The notes under the pieces are model-generated. The model did no database searches, was not told the origin of the DNA, and worked only from the letters and a program-made list of their open reading frames with translations. A stretch of 64,000 nt of DNA from Pseudopedobacter sp038243635 (lineage in GTDB: Bacteria; Bacteroidota; Bacteroidia; Sphingobacteriales; Sphingobacteriaceae), in contig JBBSQW010000001.1 in assembly GCA_038243635.1 (NCBI GenBank), positions 124,001 through 188,000 of the forward strand. The letters are read 5' to 3'. The translations under genes and the position numbers were made by a program. Shown here piece by piece: positions 42,890 to 50,812 of the stretch. Each line of letters starts with the position of its first letter. Within the stretch, counting starts at the first letter, position 1.

Positions 42890-43483
42890 TTATTTTTCTA
42901 GTGCTATTTCAACTCTACGGTTTAAAACTCTTCCAGATTCTGTATCGTTATTAGAAATTGGCTCTTTCTCTCCAAAACCTTTGGTAATCAAACGGTTAGA
43001 AGCAACTCCGTTGTTTACAAGGTAAGCTTTTACAGCATTGGCTCTATCAACAGAAAGTGCCATGTTTCTTTGTTCAGTACCTTCTGCAGAGGAGTGTCCG
43101 CTTACTAAAAACTTAGCTTTTCCAGAGCTCTTAATCTGTTGAGCAATTGTTTCTAAAACTGCGTATGAAGATGTTTTCAATACAGATGAATTGAATTCAA
43201 ACTGGATGTTTTTATAATCGTAAACCTTCATTTCTTCTTTAGGGCACCCGTTGTTTGACGCGTCACCTTTAACTTCTGGACATTCGTCTATTGAGTCTGG
43301 TACACCATCGCCGTCGGTATCAACCTCTTTAACAGGTTCTGCTTGTTTTGCTGGTGGTGCAACTTCCGTGGTTTCTTCTTGTGGTTTAACTACGGGCTTT
43401 TTTGACTTACAAGAAGTGTAAAACAACGCAACAAGTGATAAGCTTAATGCAAAAACAATGGTTTTAAAATTTACTTTAATCAT
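42890..43483 (-). CDS. OmpA-family lipoprotein with thrombospondin-3 repeat
   Basis: A 197-residue outer-membrane lipoprotein that should anchor to peptidoglycan. It has a signal sequence with probable lipidated Cys25 (LFYTSC, a relaxed lipobox), a Pro/Glu/Val linker, a calcium-binding type-3 repeat DTDGDGVPDSIDECP, and the OmpA domain with IQFEFNSSVLKTSSYAVL, VSGHSSAEGTEQRN and NRRVEIALEK, which carries the Asp/Arg pair-like binding residues. There is no membrane barrel, so it resembles Pal-like proteins. A strong terminator follows the gene; the 342 bp upstream gap had no consensus promoter. Confidence 0.9.
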   Translation of the reverse strand: MIKVNFKTIVFALSLSLVALFYTSCKSKKPVVKPQEETTEVAPPAKQAEPVKEVDTDGDGVPDSIDECPEVKGDASNNGCPKEEMKVYDYKNIQFEFNSSVLKTSSYAVLETIAQQIKSSGKAKFLVSGHSSAEGTEQRNMALSVDRANAVKAYLVNNGVASNRLITKGFGEKEPISNNDTESGRVLNRRVEIALEK

Positions 43484-43825
43484 GATTTGTATTTATTGAT
43501 ATAATTCAAATAGCTGCAATTATAGCACCAAAATATCAAAATAGTAAATCTAAAGAGTAATAATTTATAACGTCGCAATAATGATCAATTACAAACCGTT
43601 TGGAGGTTTAATTTATATTAGAAATTAATTCCTTTTGAAAGGCTAAATCATTTATTTCTAATTGTTAAAGATTAAAGTAAATCCTTTTAAGGCTTAACTT
43701 TTATAAAAAGGTAACTAAACTTTGATTCAGGTGAAAATATTTAGAAATCTGTTTAAACCTATAAAATAAATAGTTACTTTTATTGATTACGAATTTTAAA
43801 ACATTTAGATTTTGGCTAATCCGCT
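43484..43825. other. Gene-free interval, nothing recognised
   Basis: AT-rich 342 bp between divergent OmpA-family and response regulator genes. Only a weak hairpin (AAACCGTTTGGAGGTTT) and no TAnnTTTG box near either start. A degenerate box, TAGATTTTG, precedes the regulator gene. Confidence 0.5.
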
Positions 43826-44203
43826 ATGCAGAAGATTTTAATTATTGATGATGAGATTGGAATATGCCTAATCATGTCTAAATTTCTAACAAAAAACGGA
43901 TATCAGACAGTTATTGCAGAAAGTGGGGCAGCAGCTTTTGAATATTTAGAAAGCGAATGTTTTGATTTGGTGTTGAGCGACTTTAGGTTAGAAGACACTA
44001 ACGGGAGAGAGATTTTAAGACGTATAAAGGCTGATTATCCCGAACTTGTTGTAATTATAGTGAGTGGCTTCGGCGATCCTAACCTAGCGGCAGAACTGAT
44101 ACGAATGGGAGCTTATGATTTTATAAACAAACCAATTTATCCTAATGTGATTTTAGAAACGGTAAAAAAAGCGCTAGAGTTTAGAGACGCAGCGGTTAGT
44201 TAA
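43826..44203 (+). CDS. Single-domain response regulator
   Basis: A 125-residue stand-alone receiver without an output domain. Acidic pocket D8/D9 (IIDDE), phosphoacceptor D52 in LVLSDFRLEDTNG, Thr/Ser position in IIVSGFG and Lys in INKPIYP are all present. The sequence is of the NtrC/LuxR-like receiver type. Possible roles are phosphorelay intermediate or control by protein contact. No histidine kinase lies within 27 kb, the nearest being at 14-16.5 kb. It is followed by rlmH after 137 bp. Confidence 0.9.
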   Translation: MQKILIIDDEIGICLIMSKFLTKNGYQTVIAESGAAAFEYLESECFDLVLSDFRLEDTNGREILRRIKADYPELVVIIVSGFGDPNLAAELIRMGAYDFINKPIYPNVILETVKKALEFRDAAVS

Positions 44204-44340
44204 ATTTTCACTCATTTTTATTCTGTTCAAATTAGATACTGCGTACTATCTAAATTTTTCTGGATTATTACTCATTTTAATAAAAAGTTACACTTGTTTA
44301 TGAATAAAATAATTAAGCTTCTTCGTAAACTATCAGCGCA

Positions 44341-44814
44341 ATGAAAATTACTTTAATAGCAATTGGTAAAACCGACGATGATTATATAATTGAAGGGATA
44401 GATAAATACCTAAGTCGTTTAAAACATTATATCAAATTAGAGATCAAAATCATTCCCGATTTAAAGAAAACGAAGAATTTAAGTCAGGATGAGCAAAAAA
44501 GTAAAGAAGCAGAGTTGTTTTTAAAACACATTAATGTAACAGATGAAGTAATTGTTTTAGACGAACGTGGAGTCGAACTTAGTTCAATGCATTTTGCAGA
44601 CTTGTTGAACAAGAAAATGATTGGAAGCGTACAAAACCTAGTTTTTTTAATCGGAGGTCCTTATGGTTTTGATAATTCCATCTATCAAAGAGCACATTAT
44701 AAATTATCTTTATCTCGCATGACTTTTTCTCATCAAATGATTAGATTGTTTTTTGCAGAACAAGTTTACCGAGCTTTTACCATATTAAAAGGCGAACCTT
44801 ATCACCACGAATAA
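44341..44814 (+). CDS. rlmH: 23S rRNA (pseudouridine-1915-N3)-methyltransferase RlmH
   Basis: A 157-residue SPOUT methyltransferase that modifies pseudouridine 1915 of 23S rRNA in the assembled ribosome. The start KITLIAIGKTDDDYI, DERGVELSS, the SAM-binding knot LIGGPYGFD and the C-terminus LSRMTFSHQMIRLFFAEQVYRAF then YHHE are diagnostic. Length is exactly that of the family. A 42-residue membrane protein gene follows after 3 bp. Confidence 0.96.
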   Translation: MKITLIAIGKTDDDYIIEGIDKYLSRLKHYIKLEIKIIPDLKKTKNLSQDEQKSKEAELFLKHINVTDEVIVLDERGVELSSMHFADLLNKKMIGSVQNLVFLIGGPYGFDNSIYQRAHYKLSLSRMTFSHQMIRLFFAEQVYRAFTILKGEPYHHE

Positions 44815-44817
44815 AAA

Positions 44818-44946
44818 ATGGATTTATTTGGCAACAAAAGACATTATTCCTTTAAAGGTGGAAATAAAAATAACGAAAACCGTTTGTTTTGGGTTTTAGC
44901 CATTGTGGTGAGTTTAATATTCCTCGTTATTGCACAATACGTTTAA
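44818..44946 (+). CDS. Small single-pass membrane protein (42 aa)
   Basis: An ORF of 42 codons beginning 3 bp after the rlmH stop. It has a basic, polar N-terminus (MDLFGNKRHYSFKGGNKNNE) and one clear transmembrane helix (LFWVLAIVVSLIFLVIAQYV), which would place the N-terminus in the cytoplasm. The close spacing and good amphipathic design argue for a real gene co-expressed with rlmH. The function is unknown. It is followed by a run of eight C (44956-44963). Confidence 0.6.
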   Translation: MDLFGNKRHYSFKGGNKNNENRLFWVLAIVVSLIFLVIAQYV

Positions 44947-45053
44947 ATACCTTAACCCCCCCCATACCTATTGATTTTTCCATTAAAAAATCAGAAATAA
45001 GTCAGCATTTTAAAATCCCTTCAAGCAAAGCTAACAAAATTAAAAATTAGCTG

Positions 45054-45061
45054 TATTTTTG
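45054..45061 (+). promoter_or_regulatory. -7 box immediately before mqnC
   Basis: TATTTTTG (TAnnTTTG) ends 3 bp before the mqnC ATG at 45065, leaving no room for a leader; leaderless transcription is implied. No TTTG -33 element was found. Confidence 0.4.
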
Positions 45062-45064
45062 GGT

Positions 45065-46189
45065 ATGAATATTCCTGAGCTATTAAACAGGGCACTCAAC
45101 TTTGAGTTATTAACTTTAGAGGAAGGCCTTCATCTATATCACAATGCTTCTACTCCGGAGTTAATGTACGTTGCCAATGAGTTACGAAAAATTCAGGTTC
45201 CACATGGGAAGGTAACTTGGCAAATTGATAGAAACGTAAATACAACCAACGTTTGCATTGCAAACTGTAAATTTTGCAATTTTTACAGAAGACCTGGTCA
45301 CGAGGAAAGTTACATTACAGATATCGAAAGCTACAAAGTAAAAATAGAGGAAACTATTAAGTTTGGAGGAGACCAGTTGCTTTTACAGGGCGGCCACCAT
45401 CCAGATTTAGGACTTCAGTTTTACGCTGATTTATTTAGAGAGCTAAAATTACTATACCCAGATATTAAACTTCACGCTTTAGGGCCGCCAGAGATTGCTC
45501 ACGTAGCAAAACTGGAAAACATGAGTCACTATGATGTGCTAAAAGCATTGCAAGAAGCTGGTTTAGATTCGCTTCCTGGCGCTGGTGCAGAGATTTTAAA
45601 TGACCGGGTGCGTAGATTAATCTCTAAAGGTAAATGTGGCGGACAAGAATGGTTAGATGTGATGAGAGCAGCGCATCAGTTAAATATTCCAACTTCTGCT
45701 ACGATGATGTTTGGCCATATTGAAACCATTGAAGAACGTTTTGAGCATCTGATTTGGGTACGGGAAGTACAAAGCGAAAAACCTGAAGGAAATTATGGCT
45801 TTATAGCGTTTATCCCTTGGCCTTTTCAGGATGATGGAACTTTACTTAAAAAGGTACGTGGTATTACCAATAATGTAAGTGGCGACGAATATATCAGAAT
45901 GATTGCTTTGAGTCGTATTATGTTACTAAATATTAAAAATATACAGGCTTCTTGGTTAACTGTTGGTAAACAAGTTGCTCAAATTTGTTTACATGCTGGC
46001 GCAAATGATTTCGGTTCTATCATGATTGAAGAAAACGTTGTAAGTGCCGCAGGTGCTCCACATCGTTTTACCTCTAATGGAATCCAAGAGTCAATTAAAG
46101 ATGCTGGCTTTGAGCCTCAATTACGTACGCAGCGTTATGAATGGCGTACAGATGTACAAGAGTTGGCGCAACAGGAGATTGATTATTAA
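45065..46189 (+). CDS. mqnC: Cyclic dehypoxanthinylfutalosine synthase MqnC
   Basis: Radical SAM enzyme of the futalosine menaquinone pathway that cyclises dehypoxanthine futalosine. The cluster cysteines are C64, C68 and C71 in NVCIANCKFCNF (numbered from the ATG at 45065); GGDQLLLQGGHHPDLGL, GLDSLPGAGAEILNDRVR and MMFGHIETIEERFEHL follow. The protein has 374 residues. An in-frame TTG two codons upstream is inside the -7 box, so ATG 45065 was chosen. Its partner genes mqnE and mqnA are at 24-26 kb; the two radical SAM enzymes are sequence relatives. Confidence 0.93.
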   Translation: MNIPELLNRALNFELLTLEEGLHLYHNASTPELMYVANELRKIQVPHGKVTWQIDRNVNTTNVCIANCKFCNFYRRPGHEESYITDIESYKVKIEETIKFGGDQLLLQGGHHPDLGLQFYADLFRELKLLYPDIKLHALGPPEIAHVAKLENMSHYDVLKALQEAGLDSLPGAGAEILNDRVRRLISKGKCGGQEWLDVMRAAHQLNIPTSATMMFGHIETIEERFEHLIWVREVQSEKPEGNYGFIAFIPWPFQDDGTLLKKVRGITNNVSGDEYIRMIALSRIMLLNIKNIQASWLTVGKQVAQICLHAGANDFGSIMIEENVVSAAGAPHRFTSNGIQESIKDAGFEPQLRTQRYEWRTDVQELAQQEIDY

Positions 46190-46207
46190 GTTAATGATTG
46201 AAGGATG

Positions 46208-46239
46208 GAATGAGAGAAGGATTGAATGAGAGAAGAATT
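46208..46239. repeat. Two tandem 16 bp repeats
   Basis: GAATGAGAGAAGGATT followed directly by GAATGAGAGAAGAATT, one mismatch. Similar GATTGA/GAATGA-rich sequence occurs at 7540-7595. Confidence 0.75.
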
Positions 46240-46491
46240 GAACCACAAACTGGAAATCTAAGATTTAAATTTTTATTCGCGATTAATTTTGCAAAAGCTG
46301 TAAAACTAGCGGTCGATTATTATTGGAAAAGAGGCGAAATACACTTAAAAACGTCTTTTTCATAATTTGAAATGATGCTTTTTAAATCAATACAGCATCA
46401 ATTATTTTATGGATTTATCTCAGTTAAAACACATTGAACAAAACACGCATTTAAAGGTTGAAAATAAATCAAAATAATTCGAAATGAATTT

Positions 46492-46520
46492 TTTGAAATT
46501 CAAATTTCCTTATACTTTTG
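46492..46520 (+). promoter_or_regulatory. Promoter of the small acidic protein gene
   Basis: TTTG at 46492-46495 and TACTTTTG (TAnnTTTG) at 46513-46520, 17 bp apart, slightly shorter than the usual 18-21. The leader would be about 72 nt. Confidence 0.45.
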
Positions 46521-46598
46521 TCTTACCGCTAAACAACAAAAAATATTTTTTATTAGATTCTAAAAAGCACTAAATTAGAAACGTAAAAGTAACCCAAG

Positions 46599-46781
46599 AT
46601 GGCAAAACAAACTAAACCAACCAAGAGCACTAAGCCTACCGAAATTGATGAAGATGATGAATCTGTTGATAATCCAAAATCAAAGAGTAAGTTTTCTGAG
46701 GATGACGATGACGACTTTGATAAGCCAATGGATGATCTCGACGAATTAAGCTACGAAGACGACGATGACGATGATTTTTAA
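46599..46781 (+). CDS. Small acidic low-complexity protein (60 aa)
   Basis: A 60-residue protein with a Lys/Thr/Pro-rich N-terminal third (AKQTKPTKSTKPTEIDEDDE) and an Asp-rich remainder ending YEDDDDDDF. It is predicted to be disordered. Similar small acidic proteins are common in Bacteroidota without known function; they may buffer cations or bind basic proteins. It has its own promoter and a strong terminator, which support a real and well-expressed gene. Confidence 0.75.
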   Translation: MAKQTKPTKSTKPTEIDEDDESVDNPKSKSKFSEDDDDDFDKPMDDLDELSYEDDDDDDF

Positions 46782-46807
46782 ATCATTATTAATATAGCTA
46801 TTTTAGA

Positions 46808-46839
46808 AGCATCCAAGAATAATTGGATGCTTTTTTTAT
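46808..46839 (+). terminator. Terminator of the small acidic protein gene
   Basis: Stem AGCATCCAA with TTGGATGCT, loop GAATAA, then a run of seven T. Confidence 0.92.
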
Positions 46840-46857
46840 TCTCACAAAAGATGATAT

Positions 46858-47976
46858 ATGACGATTTTAGAAGTTGATTCTCCAAAAACAAAAAAAGATT
46901 TTTTAGAGGTTGCCCGCATAATTTATAAAAACGATGACGTTTGGGTTTGCCCATTAGACAAAGATATTAACACCGTATTTGATCCCTCAAAAAACAGTTT
47001 CCACTCACACGGAAAAGCTAAAAGATGGATTTTATTAGACGACAGCAATCAGCTTGTTGGAAGAATTGCAGCTTTTATAAATGATAAAAAAGCCGATACT
47101 TTTGATGTGTCTACCGGAGGTATTGGATTTGTAGAGTGCATTGATGATAGCAAAGCATTTACATTACTTTTTGATACTGCAAAAAACTGGTTAAAACAGA
47201 ATGGAATGCAGGCAATGCAGGGACCAATAAACTTTGGCGAGAATGACACATTTTGGGGATTGTTGATTGAAGGTTACACGCATCCATCATACGGGATGAA
47301 CTATAACAAACCTTATTATCATCAACATTTTAAAGATTATGGTTTTGAAACTGACTATGAGCAGATGACTAACCACTTGGATTTACATAAAGAATTTCCA
47401 GAACGCTTCACTAAAATTGCAAACTGGGTATCTAACAAGCCGGGTTATAGTTTTAAACCGTTAGATCCCAAAAACTTCGCGAAGTTTGCCGAAGATTTTA
47501 TGGAAATATACAATGATGGTTGGAAGAACTTTGCCAACTTCTCCCCAATTAAGCTTAATACTGTTATGGAAAGCTTTGAGCAGATGAAGTTAATCATGGA
47601 TCCAAAACTAATTTGGTTTGCTTACATCAACGGAGAACCAGCATCATTTGTAGTGATGTTGCCTGATGCTAATTTGATGATTAAACCTTTAAACGGCAAA
47701 CTTGATTTAATTGGCAAGTTGAAGTTTATGTATAAAAAAATTACTGGCGTTAACCGCATGCGAGCAATTGTGATGGGGACTAAAGAAAAATTCCAGAAAC
47801 ACGGCCTAGAGTCGGCGATATTTATAAAACTTAAAGAATACGTGATACCTAAAAACCAATATGATGAATTGGAGCTTTCATGGGTTGGTGATTTTAATGA
47901 CAAAATGCTTGCTATACATAGCGCCACAGGTTCGGTGTTTGGTAAAAGACACGCAACTTTAAAGTGCGTTTTCTAA
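46858..47976 (+). CDS. GNAT-like N-acetyltransferase-fold protein
   Basis: A 372-residue soluble protein common in Bacteroidota and usually annotated only as hypothetical or N-acetyltransferase. Recognisable segments are DVWVCPLDKDINTVFDPSKN, GRIAAFINDKKA, GFVECIDDSKAFTLLFDTAK, GPINFGENDTFWGLLIEG and LSWVGDFNDKM. The last third (FAYINGEPASFVVMLPD through MGTKEKFQKHGLESAIF) looks like a GNAT fold with an acetyl-CoA loop replaced by KEKFQKHG. A catalytic activity is not established. A bidirectional terminator follows. Confidence 0.72.
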   Translation: MTILEVDSPKTKKDFLEVARIIYKNDDVWVCPLDKDINTVFDPSKNSFHSHGKAKRWILLDDSNQLVGRIAAFINDKKADTFDVSTGGIGFVECIDDSKAFTLLFDTAKNWLKQNGMQAMQGPINFGENDTFWGLLIEGYTHPSYGMNYNKPYYHQHFKDYGFETDYEQMTNHLDLHKEFPERFTKIANWVSNKPGYSFKPLDPKNFAKFAEDFMEIYNDGWKNFANFSPIKLNTVMESFEQMKLIMDPKLIWFAYINGEPASFVVMLPDANLMIKPLNGKLDLIGKLKFMYKKITGVNRMRAIVMGTKEKFQKHGLESAIFIKLKEYVIPKNQYDELELSWVGDFNDKMLAIHSATGSVFGKRHATLKCVF

Positions 47977-47996
47977 AAAGATGAAATGCTAAAACC

Positions 47997-48035
47997 AAAA
48001 AAGCTTCTTAGAATGAGTTCTAAGAAGCTTTTTTA
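47997..48035. terminator. Bidirectional terminator between convergent genes
   Basis: A perfect 17 bp stem (arms 47997-48013 and 48018-48034; core GCTTCTTAGAA) with loop TGAG. The A-run on one side and the T-run on the other serve both the GNAT-like gene and the DUF5606 gene. Confidence 0.93.
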
Positions 48036-48052
48036 TGTAATTCTGTTTTTAA

Positions 48053-48595
48053 TTATGGATTTTTGCTCCCACCAGCCTTTTTAGTTGCAACAGATTTAGT
48101 GTTGGTCTTAACGTTTTTAGGCTTCGCTGTTTGAACGGTATCCTGTTTTGATACTCTTGGTGCGTCCTTTTTAGCTTCTCCTTTTTCGTCAGTAGCTTCT
48201 TCAGTAGCGGGATCTGCTTCAGTAAAAATCGGTAAATCCTTGATAATATGAAACCAGCTTACAATCTTTTTAATATCAGATGAGTAAACTTTTTGCTCAT
48301 CATGATCTGCTGCAACCTCAAAAAAGAAAGTTCTTAAAACTTTACCATCAGCTTTAGCATCAGGAACGTTTTTAGCATCTGCCATCTTAGCAAAAATATC
48401 TTTAAGCCTTAAATCGTCGTCTTCGCCGTAAACAGTAATATCTTCTAAAGAAGCTAATTTAGCAGTAGAAACGCTTACAATCGTTTTGGTTTTTTGGCTA
48501 TCTAAGCTTTCTAAGATATAGCCCGACTTATTTTGGCCAATTAATTTGTGCAATCCTGGCTTGCCAGATACCGCAACAATTCCTGTTAAATTCAT
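48053..48595 (-). CDS. DUF5606 domain protein
   Basis: A 180-residue Bacteroidota-specific protein. Residues 1-125 are the DUF5606 domain (NLTGIVAVSGKPGLHKLIGQ, SGYILESLDSQKTKTI, VSTAKLASLEDITVYGED, RTFFFEVAADHDEQKVYSSD); residues 130-180 are a charged, low-complexity tail of Glu/Ala/Lys. The first 60 residues recall a small beta-barrel. The function is unknown. It follows the cyclophilin gene by 10 bp in the same direction and is probably co-transcribed. Confidence 0.88.
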   Translation of the reverse strand: MNLTGIVAVSGKPGLHKLIGQNKSGYILESLDSQKTKTIVSVSTAKLASLEDITVYGEDDDLRLKDIFAKMADAKNVPDAKADGKVLRTFFFEVAADHDEQKVYSSDIKKIVSWFHIIKDLPIFTEADPATEEATDEKGEAKKDAPRVSKQDTVQTAKPKNVKTNTKSVATKKAGGSKNP

Positions 48596-48605
48596 ATATT
48601 ATATA

Positions 48606-49067
48606 TTAATCTTCAATTAGGTCAATGCTAATAATTTTATCGCCTTGTTTAATTGTATCAACAACGTCAACGTTTTCAATTACTTTACCAAAGCAAGTAT
48701 GGTTTCTGTCTAAATGCGCAGTATTTGATCTGCTGTGGCAAACAAAAAACTGTGAACCACCACTATTTCTACCTGCATGCGCCATTGATAACACGCCTCT
48801 ATCGTGATATTGATTTTCGCCATCTAATTCACAATCAATTTGGTAACCTGGGCCACCAGAACCTGCTTTAAAAGCAGTAGCTTCTTCTTTAGAAAAAGGG
48901 CAACCACCCTGAATTACAAAATCCGGAATAACACGGTGAAAAGTCAAACCATTATAAAAACCTTCTTTCGCTAGTTTTTTAAAATTTTCAACAGTTTTAG
49001 GGGCGTCATTATCGTAAAACTCAACAGTCATGTCGCCTTTTGCAGTTTTTATTATTGCTTTGCTCAT
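48606..49067 (-). CDS. Cyclophilin-type peptidyl-prolyl isomerase
   Basis: A 153-residue cytoplasmic cyclophilin that catalyses proline cis-trans isomerisation. The catalytic region is FHRVIPDFVIQGG; GGSQFFVCHSRSNTAHLDRN and TCFGKVIENVDVVD follow. No signal peptide, so it belongs to the cytosolic PpiB type. A -7 box lies at 49092-49099, and the DUF5606 gene follows closely. Confidence 0.94.
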   Translation of the reverse strand: MSKAIIKTAKGDMTVEFYDNDAPKTVENFKKLAKEGFYNGLTFHRVIPDFVIQGGCPFSKEEATAFKAGSGGPGYQIDCELDGENQYHDRGVLSMAHAGRNSGGSQFFVCHSRSNTAHLDRNHTCFGKVIENVDVVDTIKQGDKIISIDLIED

Positions 49068-49091
49068 CTTTAATTATTTTGTTAAGAGTGG

Positions 49092-49099
49092 CAAAAATA
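49092..49099 (-). promoter_or_regulatory. -7 box of the cyclophilin gene
   Basis: Minus strand TATTTTTG (TAnnTTTG), 24 bp before the start codon; no clear -33. Confidence 0.37.
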
Positions 49100-49154
49100 A
49101 CAAAATTTTTTGCCCTGCTAAACGTTTTGATGCTTTATCCTTATTTTTAAAAAA

Positions 49155-50411
49155 ATGAAAGCAAAATATATACTCTTCTTCCTGTTTTTTTTATCGATAA
49201 AAACCTTTGCATCGTCTATTTTAATACCGATGGATGAAGGTCAAAGAAATCATTTAAAAGCTTATGGAATCGCATTTTACACCTTAAAGAATAATTTAGA
49301 AGTCGATTGGCTTCTGAATTATAAAGAAGGAAGCTTTTTGATTGCTTATAATCAGAAAATAGAATCGGAGCTCAAAATAAGAGGGGTTAGTTACGATGTA
49401 CTGCCCGATGCAAAGGTAACGGCCATACTTACCGAGATTAGTGATGCTGAGGTGAATATGGATATTGTGAAGCTGGAGAAGGTGCCTAAGATTGCGGTTT
49501 ACTCCCCAAAGAGCAAATTACCATGGGATGACGCCGTGACCTTGGTTTTAACTTATGCGGAGATTCCGTATGATGTAATTTATGATGAGGAAGTAATTGG
49601 TGGTAAACTGCCAGAATACGATTGGTTGCATTTACACCATGAAGATTTTACCGGTCAATATGGTCGTTTTTGGGCTAATTATCGTAATGCAAGTTGGTAT
49701 CAAGAAGATGTGAGGAACCAGGAAGCTATGGCAAAAAAGCTAGGTTTTAATAAGGTTTCTTTAATGAAATTAGCTGTGACTCAAAAGATGAGAGATTTTT
49801 GTGCTGGTGGCGGTTTCTTATTTGCGATGTGTTCTGGCACCGATAGTTTTGATATCGCGTTGGCAGCAGCGGGGATTGATATCTGCGAACGGATGTTTGA
49901 TGGTGATGCTGCAGATCCACAAGCACAATCTAAGCTGGACTATGCGCAATCTTTTGCTTTTCACAACTTTAAATTGGATTTAAACCCTATAAATTATGAA
50001 TTTTCTGATATCGATGTCACGCAGAGTCGGCAAGTAGACAGAACCAGAGATTACTTTTCCCTTTTTGATTTTTCCGCAAAATGGGATGTGGTGCCAACCA
50101 TGCTTACTCAAAATCACGAAAAGGTAATTAAGGGTTTTATGGGACAAACAACTGCATTTGCTTCTCCCTTGTTAAAACCAGATGTTTTGGTGATGGGGGA
50201 ATTGAAATCTGCAGGTGAAGCAAGATACATTCATGGCCAATATGGTAAAGGGCAATGGACTTTTTACGGCGGACATGATCCAGAAGACTACGAACATTTG
50301 GTGGGCGACCCTCCTACCGATTTAAGCTTGTATCCAAACTCTCCGGGTTACAGGTTGATATTGAACAACATTTTATTCCCCGCTGCTAAAAAGAAAAAAC
50401 AGAAAACTTAA
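49155..50411 (+). CDS. Secreted conserved protein, often labelled asparagine synthetase B
   Basis: A 418-residue exported protein with signal peptide MKAKYILFFLFFLSIKTFA. The mature part begins SSILIPMDEGQRNHLKAYG and includes KIAVYSPKSKLPWDDAVT, YDWLHLHHEDFTGQYG, GGFLFAMCSGTDSFDIALAA and GQWTFYGGHDPEDYEH. Database homologues are frequently named asparagine synthetase B, but no ATP-pyrophosphatase motif (SGGxDS) is present; the cysteine in MCSGTDS recalls a class I amidotransferase-like fold. The function is unknown; a periplasmic location is predicted. Two palindromic repeats follow the gene. Confidence 0.78.
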   Translation: MKAKYILFFLFFLSIKTFASSILIPMDEGQRNHLKAYGIAFYTLKNNLEVDWLLNYKEGSFLIAYNQKIESELKIRGVSYDVLPDAKVTAILTEISDAEVNMDIVKLEKVPKIAVYSPKSKLPWDDAVTLVLTYAEIPYDVIYDEEVIGGKLPEYDWLHLHHEDFTGQYGRFWANYRNASWYQEDVRNQEAMAKKLGFNKVSLMKLAVTQKMRDFCAGGGFLFAMCSGTDSFDIALAAAGIDICERMFDGDAADPQAQSKLDYAQSFAFHNFKLDLNPINYEFSDIDVTQSRQVDRTRDYFSLFDFSAKWDVVPTMLTQNHEKVIKGFMGQTTAFASPLLKPDVLVMGELKSAGEARYIHGQYGKGQWTFYGGHDPEDYEHLVGDPPTDLSLYPNSPGYRLILNNILFPAAKKKKQKT

Positions 50412-50413
50412 AG

Positions 50414-50535
50414 CGTCATTTCGACGAGCAAGGGAACGAAAAAAGGAAAGGAGAAATCTGTAAATTCATGGTATTAGCTTAAAGAAGCTCAAGTGATACT
50501 ATATAAGAGATTTCTCACATACGTTCGAAATGACG
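50414..50535. repeat. Palindromic interspersed repeat (GTCATTTCGA type)
   Basis: Outer arms CGTCATTTCGA at 50414-50424 and TCGAAATGACG at 50525-50535, and inner arms GAGAAATCT at 50451-50459 and AGATTTCTC at 50508-50516, form a nested palindrome. This matches a widespread intergenic element of Bacteroidota genomes recognised from general knowledge. Confidence 0.8.
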
Positions 50536-50621
50536 GAGTGGGCATTTTGTTACCCAAAAATAATATATAAATACTTTTACAATACAAATTTAAACAGGCT
50601 CTCAAACTAAATGTTACTTAT

Positions 50622-50805
50622 AACCTGAGTTCGATTATTAAAACATTCATTAGGGCGTTCGGGCGGGCTTTTCGTTACAATCTTTTTACTCTGAAGAAGA
50701 GTAAAAAGGATTTTCACTGCAATCCCTAACGCAAAACCTTTATGACTCTAAAAAAAATATACTCTATTAACAGCATAAAAGGATATTAATAATCGAACTC
50801 AGGTT
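50622..50805. mobile_element. MITE-like element with perfect 20 bp terminal inverted repeats
   Basis: AACCTGAGTTCGATTATTAA at 50622-50641 is exactly reverse-complemented at 50786-50805, bounding 184 bp with no ORF. Inside is a REP-like hairpin unit: TTAGGG at 50650-50655 opposite CCCTAA at 50724-50729, and an 11 bp inner stem CTTTTTACTCT (50682-50692) with AGAGTAAAAAG (50698-50708), loop GAAGA. No clear target duplication beyond TAT on both sides was found. Confidence 0.6.
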
Positions 50806-50812
50806 TATAGTA

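Larger units (their letters stand above)
46190..46598. other. Gene-free interval with short direct repeats
   Basis: Just after mqnC lie two 16 bp repeats (GAATGAGAGAAG core at 46208 and 46224). The rest is AT-rich, with the promoter of the small acidic protein near its end. No ORF is supported. Confidence 0.55.

Noticed and set aside
44956..44963. Run of eight C as a phase-variation tract
   Set aside because: Lies between genes, not in a coding frame or promoter spacer that I could identify; no functional consequence can be argued.
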